From: Yponomeuta sedellus
Taxonomy: Eukaryota; Arthropoda; Insecta; Lepidoptera; Yponomeutidae
Direction: 5' to 3'
Assembly (NCBI GenBank): GCA_934045075.1
Contig: OW203736.1
Coordinates: 22,173,805 to 22,237,804 of the forward strand
Length of the DNA stretch: 64,000 nucleotides
Shown one piece after another: positions 30,758 to 43,700 of the stretch. Every line of letters starts with the position of its first letter. Position 1 is the stretch's first letter. The notes under the pieces were generated by a model. That model saw only the letters and a list, made by a program, of their open reading frames with translations. It had not been told where the DNA came from and ran no database searches. The translations under genes and the position numbers were made by a program.

Positions 30758-31554
30758 TGTATGTCTAGAATTATGGATATGTATTTTATATACTATTTAA
30801 GTAGTTATAATTATGTACAATGTGTGTATATTAGTAAGTATCTATTGATAGCTACAGTAACAATTTTATCTATTAACTTGAAATAGGTGATTTTAGATTT
30901 AATTTTTCTTGTTTAGCTATATTTGCCAACTTCCGCTCTCTGTTTTTTGGTCAGAATCTTTCTTAGGCTGGCTGGAAGAAATTTCTTTTGAAATAAGTCC
31001 GCCTTTGTACATCAACACTTACCTGCCTTTGTACATCAACAGTTAATGGAAAAACGAAACTGTGCATAGTAAAATCGTAACGCAATAAGTATGACCAAGT
31101 GCAATAAAGTATAATAATTAATATTATTATTATTATGACGTATGACATACTTTCTTTGAGCCTAGTAAGACATATTTTCTATGGAGACCTTCTGTGTTTC
31201 TCTCTTTAGTGGGCGAATGTGCTAGCTCGTTATGTCTCCCTGGTGGCGAGTGAAAGAACACGCCGGGAAATTATACAACGGGAATAATAAAACAGATAAA
31301 AATGCAACGCGGTGTGAAACCAAGAGGGGCTAAGGGTGTTATAAAATTATCATAGCTCGGTTATTTTTTTACATTTACTAGGGCGGATGGACAAACGGAA
31401 TTTAAAATGAAGGTCCGTTGTTCTGGCAAGCAAAAAAAAACCGGCCAAGTGGGAGTTGGACTAGCGAACCGATTCCGTACAAATTTATAGGTACTCGTAG
31501 TACTTACATCGAAATGAAAAAAGTAGACTTGAAAAATCTTAACCACTGTGACAA
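30758..31554. other. Unassigned
   Basis: A short direct duplication (CCTTTGTACATCAACA) is seen at 31002 and 31026. No genes or known repeats. Confidence 0.45.
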
Positions 31555-31666
31555 CTATTTTTAGAATCTACAGTCCAGAACCTAGAATCAACAACCTAGG
31601 ACTTGAATAGATTAAAGTCCTATGATGTTGATTCTATGTCCTAGGCTGTATGTTCTAAAAATAGTT
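31555..31666. repeat. Palindromic MITE, family A, best copy
   Basis: The left arm CTATTTTTAGAATCTACAG, AGAACCTAGAATCAACA, CCTAGGAC is mirrored by GTCCTA, TGTTGATTCTA, CCTAGGCTGTATGTTC, TAAAAATAG around a short A+T centre. The whole element is essentially one hairpin. Confidence 0.7.
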
Positions 31667-31671
31667 TTAAT

Positions 31672-31915
31672 AATAATAATAAATATTCATGTACATATTA
31701 CACAGATCTCGTTAGCCCTATACTAAGTACAACTAAATGACTTGTGTTATAGGTGCTAACTAAACGATAGATTTAATACAATAAATAGATAGATAACATC
31801 CAAGACCCGAGACAAACTAGAAAAGTTCGTTTCCTAGTTTGACCCGGCCGGGGATCGAACCCGAGACCTTCGGTTTTACAGTCAGCGTGCCAAACCGCTG
31901 CGCCACCGAGGCCGT
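31672..31915 (-). mobile_element. SINE family III, reverse copy
   Basis: The minus-strand head (GGTGGCGCAGCGGTTTGGCA, GCTGACTGTAAAACCG, T-arm GGGTTCGATCCC) is followed by the family III body out to AGATCTGTGTAATATG near 31690. The 71-codon plus-strand frame starting in it is read-through. Confidence 0.75.
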
Positions 31916-32794
31916 CCACACAGAGGCAGTTATCACAGATATTAAGATTTTCAATGTTTACTTTTTCGAAAAACGTATTTTAAAAGGAGTTATGATTTTT
32001 ATTTCATTGGTGGCGCTAGTTAGCACCCCAAAGCGCCTTAACTTACAAGTTTGATAATACCACAACTTCAGACACTGTAGACCTAACTATACGGTTTTAA
32101 TTTCAACTCGATACTGTTTCCGAGATAACTGGACAGACAGACAGACGTACAACAAAGGGATCATGAAAGGGTTCCGTTTTTCTTTTGATACCTCAAACAA
32201 AATCAAAATCAGTACAACTCAATTCAATTCAATATATAGTTTTATTAAAAATGTTATCAAAATTGTCTATAAGTTGAATTATTATTATTATTATTGTGTG
32301 TGATTATTATTATTCTTGTGATTATATATTTTGGCGACCGCTGAAAATCAGCGTCATGGTCTCCATTGATCATGGCATATGCTGAGCGGCGGCTATTTTG
32401 GTGCCATGTCTGATTTACATTCTAAACCATTATTGTTTTTGATTTCATTCTGGTACCAAATAAACGTTTTCTATTCTATTATATTCTAAACGCCGAAAAA
32501 AGATAAGCAAAGTGTGCTTCTATTTTAAACTTCAAAATTCAACTTCAGCACCAGGGGCCCGTTTCATAAAACTACAATTCTGGTTTACTATGGAAATTCG
32601 ATTAACAATGCAAAGTTGATTAACCCACCGATTAACAAGTAGACACTGCTTCGCAACCTAATAATATCAACTAGAGTTGCGAAAAGTTTCAAAGGTGATG
32701 CACCACTTTTGTAACTTTTCAATTGCAGCTTGCACATGACGATCTTTGCTGATCGCCACCTATTCTTTGTTTTATAAAGCCATTTGTTTATGAG
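31916..32794. other. Unassigned; microsatellite and a possible MITE end
   Basis: TTAT-type repeats lie near 32279-32297. GGGGCCCGTTTCATAAAAC at about 32558 resembles a PIF/Harbinger-type terminus, but no partner end was found. Confidence 0.4.
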
Positions 32795-33055
32795 CGAACA
32801 CTGTTCGTGTGAATCTAGGCGTTGCAGGAAAAACAAATCTTATAGTGAACCACGGAAGTCGTATGGTCCCAGACAGGCGAATAACTGCCACTAACTGGGT
32901 CCCATGTAACGGATACCGTAAACTTGGCCGACCAAGGCGGAGATGGAGGGACAACGTCACAAAATTTTTGGTGGGGTGGTAGGGAATGGCCGGGGATAGG
33001 GAGGAGCGGAGAGCTACAGGGGAGGCCTTTGCCCAGCAGTGAGACACTCTCGATT
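32795..33055 (+). pseudogene. LINE ORF C-terminal remnant (RTE-like)
   Basis: The frame reads LGRPRRRWRDNVTKFLVGW, stop, then GMAGDREEWRATGEAFAQQ and stop. The pattern 'GRP..RW.D ... A.DR..W...GEAFAQQ' is the familiar C-terminus of RTE-type LINE polyproteins, ending at GGAGGCCTTTGCCCAGCAGT. An in-frame stop and loss of upstream sequence show it is dead. A shorter remnant of the same end lies at 48165-48192. Confidence 0.65.
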
Positions 33056-33100
33056 TCAAAGCTTGTCAACTGGGGCACGGGTTACATGACACAAATTTAC

Positions 33101-33280
33101 TTGACAGCCGGCACCAACGGCTTAACGTGCCTTGTGCGAAGCACGGAAACACGGAAACGCTCGGAAAAAATGCCTCTAGCGGTAGTCACGGGACGGTCAC
33201 CCATCCTACACCTAACCTCGCCTGTTGTAGCTCAGCTCAAGATATTGATTCCAATCACTCGGTTCGACTAGGCCACGATC
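33101..33280 (-). mobile_element. 5S-headed SINE, reverse, head only
   Basis: On the minus strand it reads GATCGTGGCCTAGTCGAACC, GAGTGATTGGAATCAATA, then 5S-like AGGCGAGGTTAGGTGTAGG and ATGGGTGACCGTCCCGTG, followed by the start of the body ending at GCCGTTGGTGCCGGCTGTC. The rest of the body is missing. It abuts the LINE remnant at 32795-33055. Confidence 0.7.
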
Positions 33281-34094
33281 GGTAGTGGGACACTAAATCG
33301 GCTAATTAAAAAAAAGTAATTCACCGCTATTCTGCCAGATGGTACCTGAATTTGAAGGAAAACAGTATGGATTGCACTTTTATGATACGGGCCCAGTTAC
33401 CGACTACCTACCGGCCACCGGATTCACCGGTAATTCGATTGCCCGCACCGGTTATACGAATATACATCACCGCGCTATATCCGGACGAATCCGGTTATGA
33501 GCAGTTAAGTAACAAAGTTTACACTCGTATAGCAGGATTAACACTTCACGGGCGCTGAAATTTTAATCCAGTTTCGGTTTTAATATGGTGTTTTGTAACT
33601 CCTAACGGACGTATGCAACAGACTGCTAATGGCAAAAGGCTGGGGATTACACATTAGTGGATATTTTCGTGGGTATAACTAATCCCTAAACACATCTGAA
33701 AATAAGAGGGTCTTCTCATCAATGTGTTGTAACGTAAACACAATGAAAGACATCCGATTCGAGACTGATATTTATTAATACAAAGACGGTACAATACAAA
33801 AACCTAATAACAATATTTATGTAGGTAGATACACAACACAATGCAAAGAACTTTTATTACTAGCTATTAGAAAATCTTTCAATCGAGTACAATTATCAGC
33901 TGTTATACCATTTAATTTTCATAGTTTTATTTATAATGCGTAAACCGCCTTACGTCAAGCATAAGTTTTGACGTATTAAGTAAAACGTTAAATATTACCC
34001 TTTTTTAATTTAAATTCTGAATATAGATACTTGATTTACTGTCGGAAATGTACGAGCTGGGACCCAATTGTCACTTCATTAGCAAATATTTCGT
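33281..34094. other. Unassigned; ACCGG-rich patch
   Basis: Bases 33405-33505 hold several CCGG and ACCGGT-type motifs (for example CTACCGGCCACCGGATTC and GCACCGGTTATACG). No gene was recognised. Confidence 0.35.
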
Positions 34095-34390
34095 ATACGA
34101 CTTGTGTTATAGGTGCTAACTCACCTATAACAAAAGTCATTTAGTTGTACTTAGTATAAGGCTAACGGGATCTGTTTAATATGTCCATGAATATTTATTT
34201 ATTACTAGCTGTCCCAGCGAACTAAGTACCGCCAAAGTTTTCGAAATATTTCCATATTTTCTCACCATTTAAACCTTCCCTCGAGGTCCATAAAAATAAA
34301 AAACCAAAAATCAGTCAAATCGGTCAAGCCGATCTCGAGTTTTAGTGAGACTAACGAACAGCAATCCATTTTTATATATAAGATTTTATT
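34095..34390 (+). repeat. SINE family III tail joined to a LINE-like end
   Basis: The first part, TGTGTTATAGGTGCTAACTC to CCATGAATATTTATTTATTA, is the family III body and 3' end. GCTGTCCCAGCGAACTAAGT onward to AATCCATTTTTATATATAAG has the look of an RTE-like LINE 3' end. Confidence 0.5.
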
Positions 34391-35274
34391 ACATATTTAT
34401 TTAACGACAGCCAATTATGATCACGACATTAAGACTCCTCAAAGCGAGCGAAATTTACTAGCCCATTTGCGCGTACCACTTTGTGAGAATACCTGAAATT
34501 TATATCTATGTGACAAATGTCTAACCCTTCGAATATTTTGCGTCTACGCTTTCAATTCGCATGGGCGACAATCGGCTCCCATTCGTTTTCTCGTACATAA
34601 GCAGCATTCGATTCAATAACCCTACAAGTTAAAGTTCAGTAATGTTACCCATAAGTCAGCCATAACCATAAACGTCTCCAACAGAATATAGTAAGGAAAA
34701 ATTGAAACAAAGCAGAAAGCATAATTCAAAACCCTCTTAGAAGTGCCTCTACAAACGAGCAAACTACACTCAGAAAGCCAGACTCGACTTATTTTCTTTC
34801 TTTAGGAAGACACACTACCAACCGGTGTCCGATTGGTCATGTCCTGTTGTCAGGTATTACGGTTGTTGCTGTCTCGCTTCCACTATCGAATATTTTCTTT
34901 ATGTTATTATTAACTTAAATTTTAGGTAAATTTTGTTTAGCGATTTTAAAAAAATATATCATTTTAATGAAAGTGGTTTTGGACTTCGCTAGATAACATG
35001 ATACAGACATTTTAAATACATATGAGTCGGGCTTATGAAAGTTTTGATTCAATAACATTTTGGTATTACTCCATTATTATCTATTACATCCCATACTTAA
35101 TTTTCGATACAGAAAATGTTCAAGAGATGGTTTTTAAACTAATTTTAAACAAAAAAGTAGGTGACGGATTAAAAACTCTTTAGTCTTAAATGTTCGTAAT
35201 GTTTGTTATCTAGTACACAATTTTTTTGTATGATATTTGGGTTGTTATTAGAATGTGCGAGCGAAACAGAACGC
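34391..35274. other. Unassigned
   Basis: No exon, RNA gene or familiar repeat seen. Confidence 0.45.
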
Positions 35275-35900
35275 CGGAACCTCACGCCAGAAACAGTTTG
35301 CCACTTGCCATCCTGATAAACGTCTTTCGCTTCATCAATACTTATTAGTCATTGTATGCACCTTACGCTGGTTTCGGACATTATTTATCTTAATTTTATT
35401 TTTATAAAAAATGTTGGTTGTATGTACTTGAAATTTTCAATACAGATGTAATTTTATTTCTAACTAGATGTGCCCGCGACTACGCTCGCGTGGTAAATGG
35501 GTTAGTCTTTAGTCTATATCCATACTGAAGGTTTATTTTAAGAAAGAAGGATTTTTTAAATTGTTTGTGTACTTTCGCAGATTTGTCCATAAACACAAAC
35601 TTACATGTGACTTTTCCTCTTAATAATATTGGTGTGAATATCATGCTTCTGCAATGTTTTTTTTTTATAATTAAATTTGCTAGAATAGCTGGACTGATTT
35701 CAGATGCACAAGCAACCTTAATATAACCTTCTGTTCAGTTGAGCTGGCAGGCGTGCATCTTCGAGCATATTTTATACGTTTCGTGTCAGCATCGGAATGG
35801 CTGTTAAATGTATGTGGGTAGCCACTCTCTTTGTGAGTTATGTACGAGAAGAAGCCATTTTTATCCAGGCGATCATAAATTAACAAGACCTACCTGAGTA
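35275..35900. repeat. Family Q fragment and LINE-like end
   Basis: 35275-35400 is a diverged family Q copy (GCCACTTGCCATCCTGATAA, CGCTTCATCAATACTTATTA). From 35466, GATGTGCCCGCGACTACGCT starts a segment of RTE-like LINE-end type. The 68-codon minus frame at 35680-35886 is unrecognised and probably belongs to the repeat. Confidence 0.45.
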
Positions 35901-36087
35901 AGACTACTCCGAGGATATAAAATGCAGCAAGTTTACGATGGTAAGTTATGGGCAGACCCGTTGGGGTTTCATTTTAAAAGTTGTTAGAGAAAACTCTTCG
36001 CAAAACCAAATTTCAGAGCAATTAGCTGGTGAAATGGTGGCTTTGACTGACACATGGTTGAAGACCGGTAATGAACAGTTTTTTTAT

Positions 36088-36300
36088 GTAGTCTATATAC
36101 GTCTCGCTGCAGGGCACAGGCCTACTCTTAGAAAGAGAGAGTGCGGGCTTAACTCCCACTTGTGCCCACCGGAGATTGGCGATTTCAAGGACTGAGGTAT
36201 GTAAACACCTCAGACACTAAGGTTTCCTCAACGGGTTTTCCTTAAAGGTTTAGCGAGTGGTATTGTTACTATTAACTTCACAAATGTACAGTAGGTACTA
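36088..36300 (+). repeat. Interspersed repeat, family G, longest copy
   Basis: AGTCTATATACGTCTCGCTG, GGGCACAGGCCTACTCTTAG, GTGCCCACCGGAGATTGGCG, then GGTATGTAAACACCTCAGAC and GAGTGGTATTG. It parallels 28437-28625. Confidence 0.65.
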
Positions 36301-36754
36301 CACATCATAAAAGGCCCTTCGGGAATCTACGTTCGCGCAGACTAGGAAGAAGTGTTACGAAAGTAGCCGAAGCTATGATCTTTAACCGATACGGTTAAGG
36401 TGCAGAATTGATTGCCGCAGTAGCGCTACCTATTTCGCTCACGCTAATATTGCCAAACTAATAGTCACCTGCATCGATGACGTTGAATCAACGAATAGCA
36501 ACAAAGGCGCGCGGCCTGCCATAAAATTAAACTATCGGATTGGTCGATCAACTTGCCGCACATCCAAAATTTGGTCATATGCGCAGGTACATCCGCGAGA
36601 CTTATTTCTTGTGTAGCACTGTACGTAACTTTGAAAATAAAGTCATTGATTGGTACCATCGAGGTCGACAAAAAAAAAAAACAAAGCCCAAGGGGCGGGA
36701 CTAGCTAAGCTAAGAAAAAGTTTCAAACGTATACCGCTACTCTAGCTGATAGTT
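36301..36754. other. Unassigned
   Basis: Nothing recognised apart from an A-rich run at 36670. Confidence 0.4.
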
Positions 36755-36822
36755 TTTGCCGGGATTCGAACCTACGACCTCTCGCTTGAGAAGCCGGCGT
36801 TCTCCGCTACAACAGCTCTCTG
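36755..36822 (-). mobile_element. tRNA-like SINE head fragment
   Basis: The minus-strand AGAGCTGTTGTAGCGGAGAA, CGGCTTCTCAAGCGAGAGG and T-arm TAGGTTCGAATCCCGGCA is tRNA-like but has weak acceptor and D-arm pairing. A SINE head or tRNA pseudogene is the safest reading. Confidence 0.45.
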
Positions 36823-39390
36823 TCAGCATTAAGTAAGATAAATTTTAAATTGGCGATGACAGGATGATCTCGACAAGTTCTGGCCGTAGTGGTCAGCGGT
36901 GGCCAATGGCCGAAAATCTTGTCTGAAATGGGCCTTTATTTGCCCTGTACTGGGACACCAATTTTTAAGGCTACAGAAAAGAAAAACATTACAAATGTTT
37001 ACATTGAGAAAAATAAAAGAAATAACATCCATTTCAAGAACTTTACATGTTATTTTTTAAAATACCTGACGTTTTTTGCTATTCGACGCTCTCTTAAGGC
37101 GTTTTACATTTCCTAACATCCGCGGGAAATGCGTTTCCTGTTTTAGGTGCTTATATTCAGTTCTTTCACTCCTAGGGTACATTATTTATTAAGAAACAGA
37201 ATGCTTTTAAGGTATATTACACAGAAGAAAGACACTGCAACAATACTAGCAACCTTTTGTGCTCACCCTTTGAACACTTTGAGGTTCAACAAAAACCCGA
37301 AGGTTCAACAATAGGGTTTTTAAAGCCACGTTTTGGGGTGGTCTCCCATAGATTGGTGTCCCGCTCTATCACTAGTTATACCGTAACCTCCTGCCGTCGA
37401 ATGAAATCCTGGTACTCTGATTAGAAAACGTTACGCAATATTGTCCTAAACCTGACTCATTCGCAAAGATTTTGCAACGTAACTTTTTTTATTTACGTCA
37501 AAATCCAACCGTAACTTAAAATTTTAAAGTTGTTGAAGGGTTAGGTTAGGTGTGAAGAAAATCACTAGGAAAGCATAAAATTTGAAGTTTTGTAAGAATT
37601 ATCTTGGAATTCAAAGGGAAAGGTTGAGTCTGTCCTTGTCTTTTTGGAGTTCTTCAGCGATTTTTTGTGGTATTTTTTTTATACTGTATGTATCGGGTTG
37701 TTCTATTGTTTTTTTTGTTCAACTTGTTCACGTGATACGTTACACAAAGTCTCTTTACGTTACCTATTGAATAGTTTGTTTGGTAGAAATCTATGCAAAT
37801 GCATACTCGCGCTTCATTTACTAAGTGTTTTTGATTATTTACAAGGTAGAAAATTGGCGACAAATATTGCAAATCAGCAGATTACGGTAGACCGGAAAAA
37901 AATACTAAATAGGTTTTTAAAAAGTACATAGTGAAATTGATGGCCTCAGCTTAATGTACTAATTGAGTAACGAATAAATAGCAAACGACGTTTTTCAACT
38001 ACAACTGTCGTAAGCACTATGAATCCGTAATTTAAGCTAATATTAAATGATGTGTTTATTATCCAGTCGCTTATACTTTATCTGCCTTTGTATACTGTAC
38101 TCACTATTCTTATAAGCTATTACTAGAGACGTTTTATTTAATCTGTAGTTTTATCTGTAAGTCATACTCATTAGACTATAGTAACCAGTACCACGAATTG
38201 ATACTGTTGTTGAGTATCTTGTTGTAATATCCTATGTAAACTTAATCCAAGTAATTTGTGTATTTTAAGTAGGTACCTAACTTAGTTTTAAAGCGAGAGT
38301 AAGTCTGTCAACAAACTGACATTTAGTTTGACGGAAACGATATAATGTAAAAGTTTATTTATTTTCTTAATATTATAGTCAGCAACTTTGGAGTATTTTA
38401 AGGAGTACTCTGTAAGGCCGTCAACTTTAAGAGGAAACCGCTTTCATCTCCGGAGTTTTTATTTAAGCTAGCCAAACAGTTCCGGACGCCATGTTTGCGA
38501 ATCCTAAACGTCTATGAATATGCAATAAAAGTACCAGGACACCAGGGAGCCCAGAGAGTCGTTTCGCAACAAGGGATGCTGGACCCCTGCGGTTAGGGGC
38601 GGCTCACAATGGCGAACTCATTATCATTGCATCGCTGCGATTTGCTCACGTTGTTGACTAGAGGGTGCTTTGTAATGCTTACCGATCAGAAGTATGTCCT
38701 ATTGTTTACTGTTATCCTAGTTAATGTCACTGGCTCGTGCCATTGTTATGAAATTACGTCGGTCATCTCTGAAAACTTGGAAAGAACCTGTGATATATGA
38801 AGAGAACATGTTTATTTATTTCAGTTTCTCGGAAGACTAACAGCTACTAGGCTATAATATATTTTTTCTAGAAATAATTAGGGCACACTAAGCCATTAAC
38901 AAGCCTTCTAAATCAGTTAATTTATGGTCCTTTTCTCAATCAAGTCTTCACATTCACAATAAATTTTAGATAGATAGAGTAATTTAGTAAAAGATTAATT
39001 AAGTCCAAAACGTAGGTTTACTTTATTAAAAGTAAGTGTTATTTCAGCTAGAAAAACGAAACTACTGAAAAAAATAACTCGAGAAAAATATTAATTACCG
39101 CAACGGAGACGCGGGTCGACAGGGTTAAAGAGTAAAGGGGTACTTGAGACCCAGCGTGGCCGAGGCTCGTTACATGCATAACGGGGCCAAAGAGACCCGC
39201 CTGCGTCGGACAGTTATTGCCCCGCTTACCTCTCACCCGTCTCCAGTCATGGCTCGTTATATCTCTGGTCTTTGGGAGGATTGTTTCTTTGTTAAAATAC
39301 CCAGATAACGAAATTCCGCGCAGTAGGGATGGTTTTGCAACGGACACTTTAATTGTGTTATCTTTAACCTTAATTGAAATTCTAGTGCCA
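36823..39390. other. Unassigned A+T-rich stretch
   Basis: Frames at 36889-37116, 37582-37931 and 38609-38800 are hydrophobic or low-complexity and unrecognised. I see no splice-bounded exon of neurobeachin here. Confidence 0.4.
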
Positions 39391-39735
39391 TGATATCAAC
39401 CCTTACATGTCCCAACTGCTGTGGCACGGGTGTCTCCCTGCATCGCAGGAAGTTTAGGCCATACTCCACCACAGGGGCCAAGTCTGGCTTGGTGGAGGAT
39501 AGAAAGATAGTGGCGTCAGAAGTTAAAAAGCCACCCAGAAGGCCTCTGACATAGTTTAACGACTGTCGTTACATGACAGCCGGCACCAACGGCTTAATTT
39601 TTTTATTTTTCCCTCCGTAAGAACCATCCTCGTACTTCAAGGAATATTCTAAAATTTATTAGCGAAATCAGTTCAGCTACTTTCGAGATTTGCGCTTACC
39701 AAGACATTCAGCTATTAATTTTTATATTATAGATT
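39391..39735 (-). repeat. 5S-SINE body (reverse) abutting an RTE-like LINE end
   Basis: 39391-39597 is the reverse of the 5S-SINE body (GATATCAACCCTTACATGTC, CTGCATCGCAGGAAGTTTAG, GGCTTGGTGGAGGAT, AGCCGGCACCAACGGCTTAA). 39600-39735, plus strand, is the same LINE end as 28185-28340. Confidence 0.6.
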
Positions 39736-40784
39736 TAAGGCAGCTATAGTCACCCAGGGCCACTATTCTGTTAGTGCATTACACTACAATGACATATAAA
39801 TGGACGCGTCACGTGACGTGTTTTTTATATCATTGGCGCCTAGCAGGTTTGATACGTGGACGGGCTTAGACTTACAGCAGCAATGAAATGAAATCGCCAC
39901 GTTCGTGCAATTGTCATTGTACTAGAATGCATTAACAGAATCTAGCCCCTAACCTTTGTTGCTAATGGAAAACTTCTTTTGAGACAACATACTTCTCAAA
40001 TTACTACCCTGAATGAAACCCAATTTAGTCAAACTACTTAGAGCAAGGAATTAAAAGAAAAATGAGGAAAAAAGAAAATAGTACGGTACAGAACAGACCC
40101 CACCTGAAGATACGTAGAGGTGCAGCCTACGTGCCACATTCATTACTGACCACTGCCCACTAAGATCCATATAAAGAGAGATTCAAATACAAAAAAGTGA
40201 CCGAGTGGTTAGCTAGTCATTTGGTATTTTAAATAGTTGGATACCATACGCAAAAAACTAAATCGAAAAAACCTCTGACAACAAACAAATTTTCAAGCAA
40301 GGCGGCAACACCCAACTAATCATCAGCATATAAATAAAACCGCACACAAAAAAGGCCCAATTAAATACCATGACCACTGGGGTTCCTCGCTCAATTACAT
40401 GCAGAGCGCCCATTGGGCGGTAGGCCCCACCCCCATGTGAACTACAATGATGCATTATGTCATGTGGGCGCCATGTTGGAACAAGCGCTGCTCACTTATG
40501 CGCTCCTGGTACCTCGCGGGTGAATCGTGACGCAATGACTCCTCGGTATTGTTTGGTCACCTTGGACGGTTTCTACTAGTAACTGTTTATTTACTTACAA
40601 AGACTTAAATAATTATTAAAAGAAAAAGATGACACTTAAAAAACTAGAAAAATCAGAAAAAAACATGCACCATACAATATTCACTAAAACTTTGGCCAAG
40701 AACACAACAAAATATACATAAATATTGGCGTACAAAAAAAAGTCATTTACGTTTAATTAATAGATAAATTAAATACTTATATTT
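39736..40784. other. Unassigned
   Basis: Nothing recognised up to the left terminus of the large transposon. A CACGTGACGTG-like palindromic cluster is seen near 39807. Confidence 0.4.
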
Positions 40785-43700
40785 GAAAAATGTACCAAAA
40801 TATTTTTTGCAACATAAAGGATGATGGGCGTTTTGGTCCTTATGTCCAATCAAGATGAGTCATATGTCGTTGGATAGCTCTTTTCAAGTGAAAAAATAAA
40901 TTCTATGAAGACGAATCCGTATGAATTGTCCATTTTGAAATATGCTCGTCGGAAAGTACCATTTTTTGCTCTAAATAGAAATTAGAAAAATTCATATCTC
41001 TGGTTTAACTCAACCGATGCTCATGATTTTTACGAAAATCACATCTATGCATACTCTGTCATAAATCATTAGAGCGAGACAGCGACATTGCGCTCTCTCT
41101 CCCACTCACGGTCACGGGTAACGCTGGAATTCGGTTTTGACCCCTCTCGCGCTCCGGGACACGGCGCGGGGGCAGGTATGTTAGGGTGAGGAACGCTTGG
41201 CCGCTTGCGCAGGTAGTCAGTCGTTTGCTGATATTGTGTTAAGTGCTACGTTATTACGCTCCTCATTGTTCACATCGACTTTGACCTTGGCATCATTTTG
41301 GACTCTGTTACCCGTTTTATTTGTTGACCGTGGCTTTATATTGGACTTGGGTGCTTAACGATTGGATTGTTTCGTTGCAATGGAACGTTACCGTAACTGT
41401 GTAATGTGCCGAAGAGGGCTATACCGAGGCAGATATCAAGTACGCGTTCTGTCGGAAGCCTTGACAAGAACACACGTGGAGCTAGTAACATTTATACGAG
41501 AAAACGCTGCTCTGGAGGTTTGTACCTATTGCACTTTTTTTTTCCACTCGATCCTCACTGAACCTTCGATATAAAAGGAAACCAATTGAAATCATGTGCA
41601 ACTGCATCCCAGATCTATTCTAGTAGTAAATGAGGTAACGAAGACGTAAAAGTGAAAACCGATTGATAAGTGATTCTGGTCGCTTAAAGAACATTCAAGT
41701 GATTCCTTTTTCACTTTTACGTCTTCCACGATGTATTTACCACCAAAACAAGGCCTACACAAAACCACAACCAATTACTGTGGTTGCGGTTTTGTGTGGT
41801 TGTGTGTATGCCTTGTTTTCGTACACACAACTACAGAAAACCGCAACCAGATCTCTGAGAAATCTGTGAATCTGTGGCATATATTTGACGATTCGCACAC
41901 CTTCTGACAGAAAAACAAATCCCTCCCACAAATGACCCCCAATGCGTTATTTTGTTAGGTATTTTTCGGAAACCAAAGTTGTTTTTCTTTTCCTTACATT
42001 TTCATATATCATTTTCAGGTCGTGTTTGACAACACCCGAAGAGTATGTTACCGATGCTGGCAAAGAGCCGAAAATGCGACTAGAGGTCATGCAAACCCTC
42101 AACCCGAGCCGGAGCCGCAAGAACAAGCAGAACCGCAAGAACAACTACAACCGCAATTAGAAGAAATGCTTCATATTCCTGAATATATGAGAGCACCTAA
42201 TACCGCGACGCATTGTATCTTTCATGGCTGCGCTAATGAAACCCGCCATCGAATTCCAAATGTTGTTAAAATCCACGTATTTTCTCAACATAAATTGTAT
42301 ATCCCCGACAGTGCCAGAGTATGTCACGATCACCTTAATGGGAATGATTGGGATGATTTGCCCCAACATTGCAACATTTCCCATGACTTTACGGCTGCCC
42401 ACTTCAGGGATGTTTGTGACCTAATGCGAAATGCCTTAAACTCACCCAGATTACGTTTTAGCGACCGAGGCATGAATGAAGAAGAAATGCACTTTTGGAC
42501 TGGACGTACTAATGATGAATTTAATGCCATCTTAGAGCAAAATCCATTATTAAGAAATAGAAGTGCAGATCCCAGAACCACTTTGGGCATTTTACTAACG
42601 AAACTACGCACAGGAGAACCCAACGCGAGACTTGCGACGTTGTTTAACATGTCTCGGAGAAAACTCGAACGCCAGTTGGCCATCGCACGAGAGTGTCTTA
42701 GCACTGACTACGTTGTGCGACACTTGGGAGTGGATCACATGAATAGAGAAGATATATTGGAGAGAAACTTGAGGATTCCAAAAGCACTGTATGGAAATGA
42801 AGACAACAATAAAGCCATTATTATTTGCGATGGTACGTATATTTATATATACAAGAGTTCAAACTTTTCCTACACTACAAATCCTACAGTTTACACAAGT
42901 TCCAAAACTTGTTGAAACCATTTTTAATCGTAACCACTGACGGATACATTATAGATGTTAAAGGACCATACGCTGCAACAAAAACTGATGCGCAGATAAT
43001 GAGCGACTTAATGACTGACGAGGAAAATCCCCTTCATATATTGCTTCAGCCGAATGACGTATTTATTTTGGACCGCGGGTTCAGGGATAGTCTGCAGCAT
43101 ATAGAAGCATGTGGCTACGAATTTCACGTCCCCCCGACGAAGAACCGGGAAGAGTCGCAGCTCACGACTTCTCAAGCAAATGATTCCTGGCTGGTGACAA
43201 TGTGCCGATGGGTAGTGGAAGTGGTTAACGGGCGTTTCAAAAGAGATTTCAAGCTGTTGCGCCAAAAATATTTTAATAACACAATGCCTAATATGTTCGG
43301 GGATTTTATGATTGCAGCAGCAATTACAAATCACTTCCACAGGCCTATTGTCGATAGCCAACACGCAGAAGCTTTTTTACAAAAAATTGTTGAAAGAAGG
43401 CAAACCCGAAACGTGTTATATGATTATGTAGAAGCAAAAAGATTAAACAACAGAAGAGCCAATTTCCAGAGATTGGAAGCAAATGACATTCAAGACTTTC
43501 CACGATTGAGGGAACAGGACGTGATTTTGCTGTCATTGGGGACATATCAGTTAAAACTGGCAAAATCATATTGCAGCGAGCACCTCAACAACGGCTTATA
43601 TCTTATAGAAACTTATAGAGAAGCTGCTTTGGAGGATATCCATGAATATGGGATCCACGAAGATGCGTGGCTGTTGCGTGCACGCATACAGTCCCGACAT

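Noticed and set aside
42825..42920. Intron between the two halves of the Harbinger-like transposase DDE domain
   Set aside because: GTACGT could serve as a donor, but family sequence is present without a gap on both sides (KSSNF... then KSYSLHKF), so a frameshift explains it better.
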